Part shown: positions 15,935 through 23,271 of the stretch, in pieces
Numbering within the stretch: position 1 is the stretch's first letter
Layout: every line of letters begins with the position of its first letter
From: Lachnospiraceae bacterium
GTDB taxonomy: Bacteria > Bacillota > Clostridia > Lachnospirales > Lachnospiraceae
Assembly: GCA_009774615.1 (NCBI GenBank)
Contig: VSOC01000044.1
Coordinates: 1,824-25,769 of the forward strand
Direction: 5' to 3'
Length of the DNA: 23,946 nt
Translations under genes and position numbers: made by a program
Notes under the pieces: generated by a model
What the model was told of the DNA's origin: nothing
Databases searched by the model: none
Seen by the model: only the letters and a program-made list of their open reading frames with translations

Positions 15935-17128
15935 ATGAAGACTCTTCAGGATTATATCGACAAATTAAACGCTTTAAATTTTAAGGAAATGTACAATAAT
16001 GACTTTTTCCTGACCTGGGAAAAGACGGATGAGGAATTGGAGGCTGTGTTTACGGTTGCGGATGCTCTGCGCTTTATGAGAGAGAATAATATCTCTACGA
16101 AGGTGTTTGAGAGCGGCCTTGGAATTTCTTTGTTCCGTGATAATTCTACCCGTACACGTTTCTCTTTTGCTTCGGCATGTAATTTGTTGGGATTGGAAGT
16201 TCAGGATTTGGATGAAGGCAAGTCCCAGATTGCCCATGGCGAAACGGTTCGTGAAACGGCAAATATGATTTCCTTTATGGCTGATGTTATCGGTATCCGT
16301 GATGATATGTATATTGGCAAGGGCAATAAGTACATGCATGATGTTGTTGATGCGGTTACGGAGGGAAATAAGGCTGGTATTCTGGAGCAGAAGCCTACTT
16401 TGGTAAACCTTCAGTGTGATATTGACCATCCTACACAGTGTATGGCAGATATGCTGCACATTATTCATGAGTTCGGCGGCGTGGAAAACTTAAAGGGTAA
16501 GAAGCTGGCGATGACCTGGGCTTATTCTCCTTCTTACGGCAAGCCATTATCGGTTCCGCAGGGTGTTATTGGATTGATGACACGTTTTGGTATGGATGTT
16601 GTTTTGGCTCATCCGGAAGGCTATGAGGTTATGCCGGAGGTTGAGGAAGTTGCTAGGAAGAATGCAGAGGCTACCGGTGGTTCCTTTAAGCGTGTTAATT
16701 CTATGGAAGAAGCATTTAAGGATGCCGATATTGTTTATCCTAAGAGCTGGGCACCGTTTGCCGCTATGGAAAAGAGAACGAATCTGTACGGCGAGGGCGA
16801 TTTAGAGGGAATTAAGGCTTTGGAGAAGGAGCTTCTGGCACAGAATGCACAGCATAAGGACTGGGCTTGTACGGAAGAACTGATGAAGACGACCAAAGAC
16901 GGCAAGGCGCTCTACCTGCACTGCCTGCCAGCCGACATCACCGGCGTAAGCTGTGAAACCGGCGAAGTTGACGCTTCCGTATTCGACCGCTACCGCGATC
17001 CGCTGTACAAAGAAGCCAGCTTCAAGCCATATATCATCGCTGCCATGATCTTCCTTGCTAAATTTGAAAACCCACAGGAAATCTTAAAGAAGCTGGAAGA
17101 AAGAAAAGCACCTCGCGTATTTGAATGA
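15935..17128 (+). CDS. ygeW: YgeW, knotted carbamoyltransferase
   Basis: A 397-residue transcarbamoylase related to aspartate/ornithine carbamoyltransferases and assigned to the YgeW subgroup. The carbamoyl-phosphate loop FRDNSTRTRFSF has STRTR at residues 71-75. HGETVRETANMIS and the C-terminal YLHCLPADITG (about 326-336) are the other active-site segments. AAGGAG lies 8 nt before the ATG. In this locus it probably works in the phosphorolytic direction, moving a carbamoyl group from a ureido-type intermediate to phosphate so that carbamate kinase can make ATP; the substrate is not settled by sequence. The stop codon TGA (17126-17128) is the first three bases of an inserted mobile element. 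Without the insertion the frame would end at the same residue with TAA. Confidence 0.94.
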   Translation: MKTLQDYIDKLNALNFKEMYNNDFFLTWEKTDEELEAVFTVADALRFMRENNISTKVFESGLGISLFRDNSTRTRFSFASACNLLGLEVQDLDEGKSQIAHGETVRETANMISFMADVIGIRDDMYIGKGNKYMHDVVDAVTEGNKAGILEQKPTLVNLQCDIDHPTQCMADMLHIIHEFGGVENLKGKKLAMTWAYSPSYGKPLSVPQGVIGLMTRFGMDVVLAHPEGYEVMPEVEEVARKNAEATGGSFKRVNSMEEAFKDADIVYPKSWAPFAAMEKRTNLYGEGDLEGIKALEKELLAQNAQHKDWACTEELMKTTKDGKALYLHCLPADITGVSCETGEVDASVFDRYRDPLYKEASFKPYIIAAMIFLAKFENPQEILKKLEERKAPRVFE

Positions 17129-17326
17129 TACCAGGGTCAAAAGGTCGAAAATTCGACGAAAGCTTGCTTTCAGGAGAATTTTTGAACTTGGGACCCGCCA
17201 AAAACATGAAAAAGCAGCCCGACAGGGCGGATTTTGAATGTTTTTAGGATTGCGGGAGCACGAAGTGCGGAGCAATCTGTATCATAAGAAGCGGCAAAAG
17301 ACCTTTTGACGCTTCTATCATTTGAA
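17120..17326. mobile_element. 195-bp MITE-like element with terminal inverted repeats and TTTGAA target duplication
   Basis: Terminal inverted repeats of 21 bp at 17126-17146 and 17300-17320 match at 18 positions, including TGATA at the outer end and an 11-bp inner run GTCAAAAGGTC/GACCTTTTGAC. TTTGAA flanks the element directly on both sides (17120-17125 and 17321-17326), as expected for a target-site duplication. The interior is full of small hairpins: GTCGAA/TTCGAC, GAAAGC/GCTTTC, GCCC-GACA-GGGC, and GATTGC/GCAATC enclosing GCAC-GAA-GTGC. It encodes no transposase and is therefore non-autonomous. It lies exactly at the end of ygeW. Confidence 0.8.
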
Positions 17327-17385
17327 TAAACCAATAGCGTAAAAAGATAACTTTACATACAATATCGCACGATTGGAACCTTAAT

Positions 17386-17418
17386 GGGCCGCCTGATTTT
17401 CGTTCCAGGCGGCCCTTT
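17386..17418 (+). terminator. Intrinsic terminator between ygeW and carbamate kinase
   Basis: GGGCCGCCTG at 17386-17395 pairs perfectly with CAGGCGGCCC at 17406-17415 across a 10-nt loop, followed by TTTCT. It would end the regulator-ygeX-ygeY-ygeW transcript. It is itself a perfect inverted repeat and could work weakly in both directions. The rest of the 17327-17497 spacer is A/T-rich, with no promoter I can call with confidence. Confidence 0.75.
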
Positions 17419-17497
17419 CTGACTTATTTATTCGCTAAGTTTATAGGAAATCTTAAATACTATCAAAAAACAAGAAAACAGAAAGGACCTCCCACAC

Positions 17498-18442
17498 ATG
17501 GAAAAGAAAAAACGAATCGTGATTGCCCTTGGCGGAAATGCCCTGGGAAATACTTTACCGGAACAGATGACTGCCGTTAAAATCACGGCAAGAGCCATCG
17601 TTGACTTAATCGAAGAAGGCTGCGAAGTTGTTGTAGCACACGGAAACGGCCCGCAGGTCGGCATGATCAATAACGCCATGGCAGCATTAAGCCGCGAGGA
17701 CGAAAAGCAACCCAACACCCCACTCTCCGTCTGCGTTGCCATGAGCCAGGCTTACATCGGCTACGATCTCCAGAACGCCCTGCGCGAAGAATTGTATAAC
17801 CGCAGCATTTTCAATATCCCCGTCGCGACCATGATCACCCAGATCCGCGTAGATGCCGACGACCCTGCCTTTTTATCCCCATCCAAGCCCATCGGCCACT
17901 TTATGACCGAGGAGCAGGCAAGGATTGCCGAGAAAAAATACGATTACGTGATGAAAGAAGATTCCGGACGCGGCTGGCGTCGTGTGGTTGCTTCTCCAAA
18001 GCCAGCGGAAATCATTGAAATCGGCGCAATCCGGTCCCTGGTGGAATCCGGTCAGCTGGTGATCGCCTGCGGCGGCGGCGGTATCCCCGTAACCAAGCAG
18101 GGCAATCACTTAAAGGGCGCAAGTGCCGTTATCGACAAGGATTTTGCAAGCTGCCTGTTAGCAGAAGAGTTAAATGCCGATTTCCTGATTATCTTAACGG
18201 CAGTAGAAAAGGTAGCAATTAACTTTGGTAAGTCCAACGAAACCTGGCTGGAAGATTTACCGGTTAAGAAGGCCGAGCAGTACATGGAAGAAGGACATTT
18301 TGCTCCTGGTTCCATGCTGCCCAAGGTACAGGCTGCCGTGAAGTTTGCCAGCTCCGGGGAAGGAAGAACAGCATTAATTACCTTATTGGAAAAAGCAAAG
18401 GACGGAATTTTGGGGAAAACGGGTACCAGAATCCATCAGTAA
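17498..18442 (+). CDS. arcC: Carbamate kinase
   Basis: A 314-residue carbamate kinase of the amino-acid-kinase fold, full length for the family. It transfers phosphate from carbamoyl phosphate to ADP, giving ATP, CO2 and ammonia. Motifs are VIALGGNALGNT at the N-terminus, VVVAHGNGPQVGMINNAM for substrate binding, ACGGGGIPV, and DKDFASCLLAEELNADFLIILTAVEKV in the nucleotide-binding half. AGAAAGGA lies about 10 nt before the ATG. It follows ygeW, the enzyme expected to release carbamoyl phosphate, and so is the energy-conserving step of the pathway. E. coli has a paralogue (yqeA) in its equivalent cluster. It lies beyond a strong terminator, so it needs its own promoter or read-through. Confidence 0.96.
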   Translation: MEKKKRIVIALGGNALGNTLPEQMTAVKITARAIVDLIEEGCEVVVAHGNGPQVGMINNAMAALSREDEKQPNTPLSVCVAMSQAYIGYDLQNALREELYNRSIFNIPVATMITQIRVDADDPAFLSPSKPIGHFMTEEQARIAEKKYDYVMKEDSGRGWRRVVASPKPAEIIEIGAIRSLVESGQLVIACGGGGIPVTKQGNHLKGASAVIDKDFASCLLAEELNADFLIILTAVEKVAINFGKSNETWLEDLPVKKAEQYMEEGHFAPGSMLPKVQAAVKFASSGEGRTALITLLEKAKDGILGKTGTRIHQ

Positions 18443-18552
18443 ACCTTCATGCGCCCACAAGTATGTATACTACCATAAGGAAAAGTCTGCTGGGCGCACT
18501 TGGAATACCTGAACTTAGGCCGCCTATTCGGCGGCAGACTTTTAATGTAAAT
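18440..18552 (+). repeat. Dispersed ~112-nt structured element, copy 2
   Basis: Second copy of the element at 366-477. It starts in the stop codon of carbamate kinase (TAAACC), has CGCCCACAA at 18452-18460 at exactly the same 34-nt distance from the 28-nt identical block (18486-18513), and ends in GTAAAT at 18547-18552. The inner hairpin is GCCGCC (18519-18524), loop TATTC, GGCGGC (18530-18535). An outer helix AAAAGTCT/AGACTTTT (18481-18488 with 18536-18543) closes it. TGCGCCCA at 18450-18457 is complementary to TGGGCGCA at 18491-18498. It fills the gap between carbamate kinase and the permease ribosome binding site. Confidence 0.78.
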
Positions 18553-18562
18553 GGAGGTTATT

Positions 18563-19918
18563 ATGGGAAATACAAAAACAAAGGCTTCTCTTTTTGAACT
18601 TGACGGCATACCGGCATTTGGGCAGGCGCTTCCTCTGGCGCTCCAGCATGTGGTTGCCATGATTGTGGGCTGTGTTACCCCGGCGATTATGATTTCCAGT
18701 GCAGCAGGAGTTTCGGGGGCGGATAAAGTAATTTTAATTCAGGCTTCTCTGGTGATTTCTGCCCTCTCCACCCTGCTCCAACTCTTCCCTATTGGAAAAA
18801 AGAACGGATTTCATCTGGGGTCGGGGCTTCCGGTCATTATCGGGGTTTCTTTTGCCTATGTTCCCAGTATGCAGGCGATTGCTGAGGGGTATGATATTAA
18901 CACCATTCTCGGGGCACAGATCATCGGCGGTGTGGTTGCCGGTCTGGTTGGTATTTTTATTAAGAAAATACGAAAATTTTTCCCGCCGCTGATTGCCGGA
19001 ACGGTTGTTTTTACCATTGGTTTATCGCTGTATCCTACGGCAATTAACTATATGGCAGGCGGTGTGGGAAGCTCCGATTATGGTTCGATGAAGAACTGGC
19101 TGCTGGCGATTTTTACGCTGGTGGTTGTGACGATGCTGAATCATTTTGGCAAGGGTATTTTTAAGCTGGCTTCTATCTTAATCGGAATGGCGGTCGGCTA
19201 TGTAGCTGCCTTCTTTATGGGTATGGTGAACTTTAACAGTGTGGCGGAAGCCGGGATTATTCAGCTTCCCAAACTCTTCCACTTCCCTGTCCGGTTTGAA
19301 ATTTCAGCCTGCTTTGCCATCGGCCTGCTCTTTGCCATTAATGCGGTTCAGGCCATCGGCGATTTCTCGGCAACCACCAGCGGCGGTCTTGGACGGGAGC
19401 CGAAAACCGAAGAACTGCAGGGTGCGATTTTGGGTTATGGGTTTACGAATATTATCGGAGCATGTTTTGGCTGTCTGCCCACGGCAACTTACAGCCAGAA
19501 CGTAGGTATTGTAACCACGACGAAGGTGGTCAACCGGTGCACACTGGGACTTGCCGCTGTGATCATCCTGGTTGCCGGGCTGTTCCCGAAGTTTTCTGCC
19601 CTTCTTACCACCATTCCCTATGCGGTTCTGGGCGGGGCAACGGTATCGGTATTTGCCTCCATTGCCATGACAGGAATGAAACTGGTGATTACCGAGGAAA
19701 TGAACTATCGGAACACCTCCATCGTAGGGCTTGCCGCAGCACTGGGCATGGGTGTTTCCCAGGCTTCTGCCTCTCTTGCATCCTTCCCGGCATGGGTGAC
19801 AACCATTTTTGGAAAATCGCCGGTGGTGATTGCAACTTTGGTCGCTATCCTTTTAAATATAACCCTTCCTAAGGAAAAGGTAAAGATCGAGGTGCAGGAA
19901 CCGAATGATGTCTATTAA
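18563..19918 (+). CDS. NCS2-family purine (uracil-xanthine type) permease
   Basis: A 451-residue membrane transporter with about 12-14 hydrophobic segments, of the nucleobase-cation symporter-2 family. The family histidine is present in LALQHVVAM in the first helix. The NCS2 signature QN-x-G-x4-T-[RKG] is present as QNVGIVTTTK, preceded by the INAVQAIGDFSATTSGG segment with the acidic substrate-site helix. The start at 18563 (MGNTKTKASLFEL) has GGAGG 5 nt upstream; an in-frame ATG at 18551 overlaps that site. Genomic context argues for urate or xanthine as substrate, but uracil or other purines cannot be excluded by sequence. A terminator follows 43 nt after the stop, so it is the last gene of the rightward operon. 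Confidence 0.93.
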   Translation: MGNTKTKASLFELDGIPAFGQALPLALQHVVAMIVGCVTPAIMISSAAGVSGADKVILIQASLVISALSTLLQLFPIGKKNGFHLGSGLPVIIGVSFAYVPSMQAIAEGYDINTILGAQIIGGVVAGLVGIFIKKIRKFFPPLIAGTVVFTIGLSLYPTAINYMAGGVGSSDYGSMKNWLLAIFTLVVVTMLNHFGKGIFKLASILIGMAVGYVAAFFMGMVNFNSVAEAGIIQLPKLFHFPVRFEISACFAIGLLFAINAVQAIGDFSATTSGGLGREPKTEELQGAILGYGFTNIIGACFGCLPTATYSQNVGIVTTTKVVNRCTLGLAAVIILVAGLFPKFSALLTTIPYAVLGGATVSVFASIAMTGMKLVITEEMNYRNTSIVGLAAALGMGVSQASASLASFPAWVTTIFGKSPVVIATLVAILLNITLPKEKVKIEVQEPNDVY

Positions 19919-19961
19919 AACATACTTCATTGTCCATGCTTCATTGTCATAGAACACTTCA

Positions 19962-19993
19962 GGCAGGGGTGCCAGAATCACTCCTGCCTTTTT
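19962..19993 (+). terminator. Intrinsic terminator after the permease gene
   Basis: GGCAGGGGTG at 19962-19971 pairs with CACTCCTGCC at 19979-19988 (one G-U pair), and a run of five T follows. It marks the end of the rightward catabolic operon. Confidence 0.85.
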
Positions 19994-20103
19994 CCGTCTT
20001 TTTACGGTTTTTTCTTGGTCTTTTTACAGTTTTTCCTTGGTCTTTTTACGGTTTTCCCTTGGTCTTTTTACGGTTTTCCCATGGTCTTTTTACGGTTTTT
20101 CAC
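19994..20103. repeat. 22-nt tandem repeat tract (about five units)
   Basis: Units of the form GGTCTTTTTACGGTTTTCCC plus two bases repeat with a 22-nt period, with small changes between units, from just after the permease terminator to just before the end of the hemerythrin gene. The period is not a multiple of three and all frames are broken or low complexity, so it is not coding. Units are in direct contact with no spacers, so it is not a CRISPR array. Confidence 0.8.
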
Positions 20104-20120
20104 GCTCTTTTTCCTGTTCT

Positions 20121-21041
20121 TCATGGTCTTTCACTGTTAGCTCTTTCTTTTCTCTTTTTCACCTTCCATTTGCGGGAACAAAAGACAAAATAGCCCAGCC
20201 GCGTTTCAAACAGCAGACAGCAGGAATAGCGGGTCATAAAATCGGCTCGGAATTCATCGCTGGTAAGCAGTTCCTCCTTGCTGAGATGATAATCCTTTCC
20301 CTCGTTATATTGTTTATTCATATAATTCAGGAGCTGCTTAAGGATTTCTAAGGAAACCTCCTCCACCAACGCCGCGTTCTGCATCGCTGAAAATCCAAAA
20401 AGCATTCCCACGCCCCGTCGGATTAATTTTTTTTCAGCGGCTAAAAGAAGCTGTACCTTCTCGCCGTTATCCATATTGTAGCTTAATCGGCAACGGTATT
20501 CCATGCCCATATTTCGCCCGTCATAATGATCGTCGATAAGTTCTGCATGCAGACCAAATACATTCTTTACCGCCTGACCGACCGCCTCCACAGCCGCTGC
20601 TGTTTCTGTTTGAGAAAAGGACGAATAACCGGATGCCGAAGACTTTTCTGCGGTAATTTCCTGATCTTCCGTCATAATATGCCCGGTGAGCCAGCCCAGC
20701 AAAACACCCAGAAAGCGCTCCGTAGCTATCTGGGAGTAATCGGATAATTCCAGGGATTTTTTCAGGGAAACCAGGGTCTGGTCCCGAAAAGTATCATGAA
20801 TTTCTTTATGTCTGTCGTAGCCCCGGTAATTCACAGAGCGCATATAAGCCTCTTCTTCCAAAAAATGCTTCATGGTATAATCTTCCAGGAAAGCCAGTCC
20901 TCTTTTGCAGGCTTTCTGGTAGTTTTCCTCATTTTCCACCAGTTCAATTAAATTCCCCACAACCTGAAAAAGCTTGGCATGAGCCTTATCGACAACCTCC
21001 ACCCCGATATTCAGCCGCTCATTCCATACTACCTTATCCAT
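20121..21041 (-). CDS. Bacteriohemerythrin with an extra C-terminal domain
   Basis: Residues 1 to about 132 form a hemerythrin domain with all seven di-iron ligands in register: His21 (DKAHAKLF), His59 and Glu63 (KHFLEEEA), His78 and His82 (RHKEIHDTF), His121 and Asp126 (GHIMTEDQEI). Such proteins bind oxygen or sense it, or store iron, in the cytoplasm. After a serine-rich linker near 133-145, residues 146 to about 295 form a second alpha/beta domain (VGQAVKNVFGLHAELI onward) that weakly recalls the CheX/CheC phosphatase fold; I do not see its catalytic motif clearly. The C-terminus is very basic. AGGAG lies about 10 nt before the ATG. It is convergent with the permease operon and separated from it by the tandem repeats, so it is probably unrelated to purine breakdown. 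Confidence 0.88.
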   Translation of the reverse strand: MDKVVWNERLNIGVEVVDKAHAKLFQVVGNLIELVENEENYQKACKRGLAFLEDYTMKHFLEEEAYMRSVNYRGYDRHKEIHDTFRDQTLVSLKKSLELSDYSQIATERFLGVLLGWLTGHIMTEDQEITAEKSSASGYSSFSQTETAAAVEAVGQAVKNVFGLHAELIDDHYDGRNMGMEYRCRLSYNMDNGEKVQLLLAAEKKLIRRGVGMLFGFSAMQNAALVEEVSLEILKQLLNYMNKQYNEGKDYHLSKEELLTSDEFRADFMTRYSCCLLFETRLGYFVFCSRKWKVKKRKERANSERP

Positions 21042-21088
21042 GCCCCATTTTCTCCTTTCTAATTATTTACTATCTTTGCAAAATTTGG

Positions 21089-21106
21089 GAAATTTCACAA
21101 AATTTC
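21089..21106. promoter_or_regulatory. Inverted repeat in the hemerythrin leader
   Basis: GAAATTT, four bases, AAATTTC forms a perfect 7-bp inverted repeat just downstream of the predicted hemerythrin transcription start. Related AAATTTC motifs recur at 21131-21137 and 21168-21184. It could be an operator; the region is A/T-rich, so chance cannot be excluded. Confidence 0.35.
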
Positions 21107-21119
21107 TTATTTATTACCT

Positions 21120-21148
21120 ATTATAAGGCAAAATTTCACAGAATACAA
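21120..21148 (-). promoter_or_regulatory. Predicted promoter of the hemerythrin gene
   Basis: On the minus strand TTGTAT (21148-21143), 17 nt and a perfect TATAAT (21125-21120) lie upstream of the hemerythrin gene, with a predicted start near 21113 and a leader of about 70 nt. Confidence 0.65.
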
Positions 21149-21268
21149 TCATTTTCCAGGCATTTAAAAATTTCTGAAAATTTCATTAGGAACTTTTTTC
21201 ATGGCGGTGCGATGGCTTGTGAGCGAATAAAAGTTTATGTCCAGTCATCGGAAAATTGCCGGAAATAA

Positions 21269-21297
21269 TTGAAAACACGGATAAAATGAAATATAAT
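21269..21297 (+). promoter_or_regulatory. Predicted promoter of the lipoprotein gene
   Basis: TTGAAA at 21269-21274, a 17-nt spacer and a perfect TATAAT at 21292-21297 form a near-consensus sigma-A promoter, with a start near 21304. This leaves a leader of about 40 nt. The 21042-21343 gap between the divergent hemerythrin and lipoprotein genes is thus taken up by two promoters. Confidence 0.75.
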
Positions 21298-21343
21298 CAT
21301 AGCAGAAGATATTTTATCCCCCAGCCTGCAAAGAAAGGTAAGT

Positions 21344-22981
21344 GTGTACCACATGAAAAAACGCACAGATGCATTTCATAGCCATTGTCCAAAAAAGAAA
21401 AAACACTCTTTTTTTCTTATCCTTAGCCTGCCCTTTTTGCTTTTGTCCGGCTGCATGGGCAATGCCAAAACCGCCAACTCACCTTCTTTACCTTCCCAGG
21501 AAGCAGATGTCCGGGAAACGAATGTCCTGGAAACGAATGTCCTGGAAACGAATGCCCCGGAAACGAATGCCCCGGAAAATATTGCTCCGAAGAATCCTTC
21601 CGCAAAAAACATTGAGTTCAAAAACAAGGCTCTAACCGCCTACCGTGAATTTTTAACCACCAAAGACTGGCACAGCCTTACCGCTACAGACCGCTATCCT
21701 CGTGGCGACAGCCGTTCCTCCTATGCTTTTGTCGATTGTAATGGGGATCAGATGCCGGAGCTCTGCATTGACGGAGGGAATATTTATCATATTTACACCT
21801 TCCGAAACCAGAAGGTTGAACTACTCTATGACTTTGATGACTACAGACGTTATTCGTCTGCGCAGATACAGCCCCTTGCCGACGGGTCTTTTCTTATCTC
21901 TCACCGGCTGGAAACCTGTTTTACCGATCCGAATATGTATTCCGCTACTTCCTCTAATCGAAAAATCCCCCAGACCTCTGATGCACCGCTCCCGGAAGAA
22001 GGATGGGATATTTATGAATGGATTTCTCTGACCACCGAAGAAAATAAAGTTCCTTTAACCACAGAAGACGATGAACTTCCTTTGACTGCGAAAAACGACA
22101 AAACCATCAAATCCGTCAAACATTATTTTAAGGTTCCCTTTGGAACACTGCCAAAACCAGATCAGAAATGTTCCCACAGCGACTGTTGGGAAACCGCGGC
22201 TGCCTTTTTGGAAATATGGCAGAATGCAGAGCTTCCGGTCGAGCAGTTTCCTCTTTTTCCCAAAGAAGAATGGGCTTATCTGGATACTTTGGATGAGGGA
22301 AATGGAAACGTTTCCTTTGTCGTCGGAGAGAACGAACAGGAGGCATGGAAAGCCTACCAGGAAATTTTATCCGGCAATTTTTCAAGGGTAAAAGATCTGT
22401 CCGATCGAAGCCGTATCGCCTACCACTATTCTTCTGATCCGGATACGGGAAGATGTCTTTGGCGATATCTTCTTATGGACGTCAATCATGACGGGGAAAA
22501 TGAACTTCTCGTCCGCTGTCAACCGAATGCGTCGGACTACAAAGATTTTGAACATGCTTGGGGAAGATTTGTTGTTTTATCTTATGAAAACGGCTGGATA
22601 AGTCTGCGCTTCCTGGGCGTTCTTCATGAAAGCTTTGTTCCTCTGAAAACCGGGCAGATGATCTTTATGGATGACTACGGCGGGGACTGGTATCTGGTCG
22701 TGGGACAGCTTGAGGGAAAGATCGGAGAAAAGATCGGAAAAAATCATAATATGCTTCCCCTGTACGCATTGCGCAAAGATTGCCAGGAGGATGGGGGATA
22801 TCTTTACTTTTATTCACAGGACTGCAGCCTGCAGGGAGAACATAGTTCCGAAGAAATATCGCAGGAGGAATGGGAAGAAAAGATAGAAGAACTGCAAAAA
22901 CAGCTTATTCCCGACGATGAATGGTTCCCGGCATCGGTATTTCTGCCTTCACGGAATATTGAAGGATTTTCTGTTGGATAA
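21344..22981 (+). CDS. Secreted lipoprotein of unknown function with two similar halves
   Basis: A 545-residue protein. A basic N-terminus and hydrophobic stretch (residues 22-35) end in the lipobox LLSGC with Cys37, so it is a type II signal-peptide lipoprotein anchored outside the membrane. Residues 58-80 are a low-complexity linker of ETNVL/ETNAP repeats. Two related segments follow: AYREFLTTKDW then FVDCNGDQMPELCI (near 131), and AYQEILSGNFS then LMDVNHDGENELLV (near 379). Both contain an Asp-rich D-x-N-x-D-type loop like calcium-binding FG-GAP/EF-hand-like loops. Such lipoproteins are common in Lachnospiraceae, with no known function. The start is the GTG at 21344, with AAAGG 5 nt upstream; the ATG at 21353 is an alternative that keeps the same signal peptide. 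It has a strong promoter of its own. Confidence 0.85.
   Translation: MYHMKKRTDAFHSHCPKKKKHSFFLILSLPFLLLSGCMGNAKTANSPSLPSQEADVRETNVLETNVLETNAPETNAPENIAPKNPSAKNIEFKNKALTAYREFLTTKDWHSLTATDRYPRGDSRSSYAFVDCNGDQMPELCIDGGNIYHIYTFRNQKVELLYDFDDYRRYSSAQIQPLADGSFLISHRLETCFTDPNMYSATSSNRKIPQTSDAPLPEEGWDIYEWISLTTEENKVPLTTEDDELPLTAKNDKTIKSVKHYFKVPFGTLPKPDQKCSHSDCWETAAAFLEIWQNAELPVEQFPLFPKEEWAYLDTLDEGNGNVSFVVGENEQEAWKAYQEILSGNFSRVKDLSDRSRIAYHYSSDPDTGRCLWRYLLMDVNHDGENELLVRCQPNASDYKDFEHAWGRFVVLSYENGWISLRFLGVLHESFVPLKTGQMIFMDDYGGDWYLVVGQLEGKIGEKIGKNHNMLPLYALRKDCQEDGGYLYFYSQDCSLQGEHSSEEISQEEWEEKIEELQKQLIPDDEWFPASVFLPSRNIEGFSVG
21515..21577 (+). repeat. 15-nt coding tandem repeat (ETNVL/ETNAP)
   Basis: Four in-frame units beginning GAAACGAATG with a 15-nt period encode ETNVL, ETNVL, ETNAP and ETNAP in the linker just after the lipobox region. 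The near-identical DNA suggests recent slippage-type expansion. Confidence 0.8.
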
Positions 22982-23173
22982 ATGGCTCAATGGATGGTTT
23001 TTTTATCGGATAATGTATTCGATGAATGACAAGAATAAAAAACGAATGAGGATGTTCTGTCTTTGAAACCGCATAAAAGAAAACAAGCGAGATTTCAATT
23101 CCTTGTCTTCCTAAAGTTCATTTGACAGCCCCACATCTTGAACTTTTAAGATATTTTTCAAAATAACGAACAA

Positions 23174-23221
23174 ATACAGGGGCAGTTAGTCCAAACTAAT
23201 AAAAACCACCTGCCTCTGTAT
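23174..23221. terminator. Hairpin between the convergent lipoprotein and Uma2 genes
   Basis: ATACAGGGGCAG at 23174-23185 pairs with CTGCCTCTGTAT at 23210-23221 (one G-U pair), enclosing a small TTAGT-CCAA-ACTAA hairpin. It lies between two convergent genes, where a shared terminator is expected, but no strong U-run follows on either strand. Nothing else was seen in the 22982-23271 spacer. Confidence 0.4.
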
Positions 23222-23271
23222 ATCTTCATAACTCCTTTTGCTTTTATTTTATGCTTTATTCCATTTATAGT

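Noticed and set aside
18440..18552. A known purine riboswitch in front of the permease
   Set aside because: The conserved core bases of the purine riboswitch class are not present, and the same element occurs antisense to selD/yedF. I therefore treat it as an unclassified dispersed structured element.
19994..20103. CRISPR array
   Set aside because: The units abut with a 22-nt period and have no unique spacers between them.
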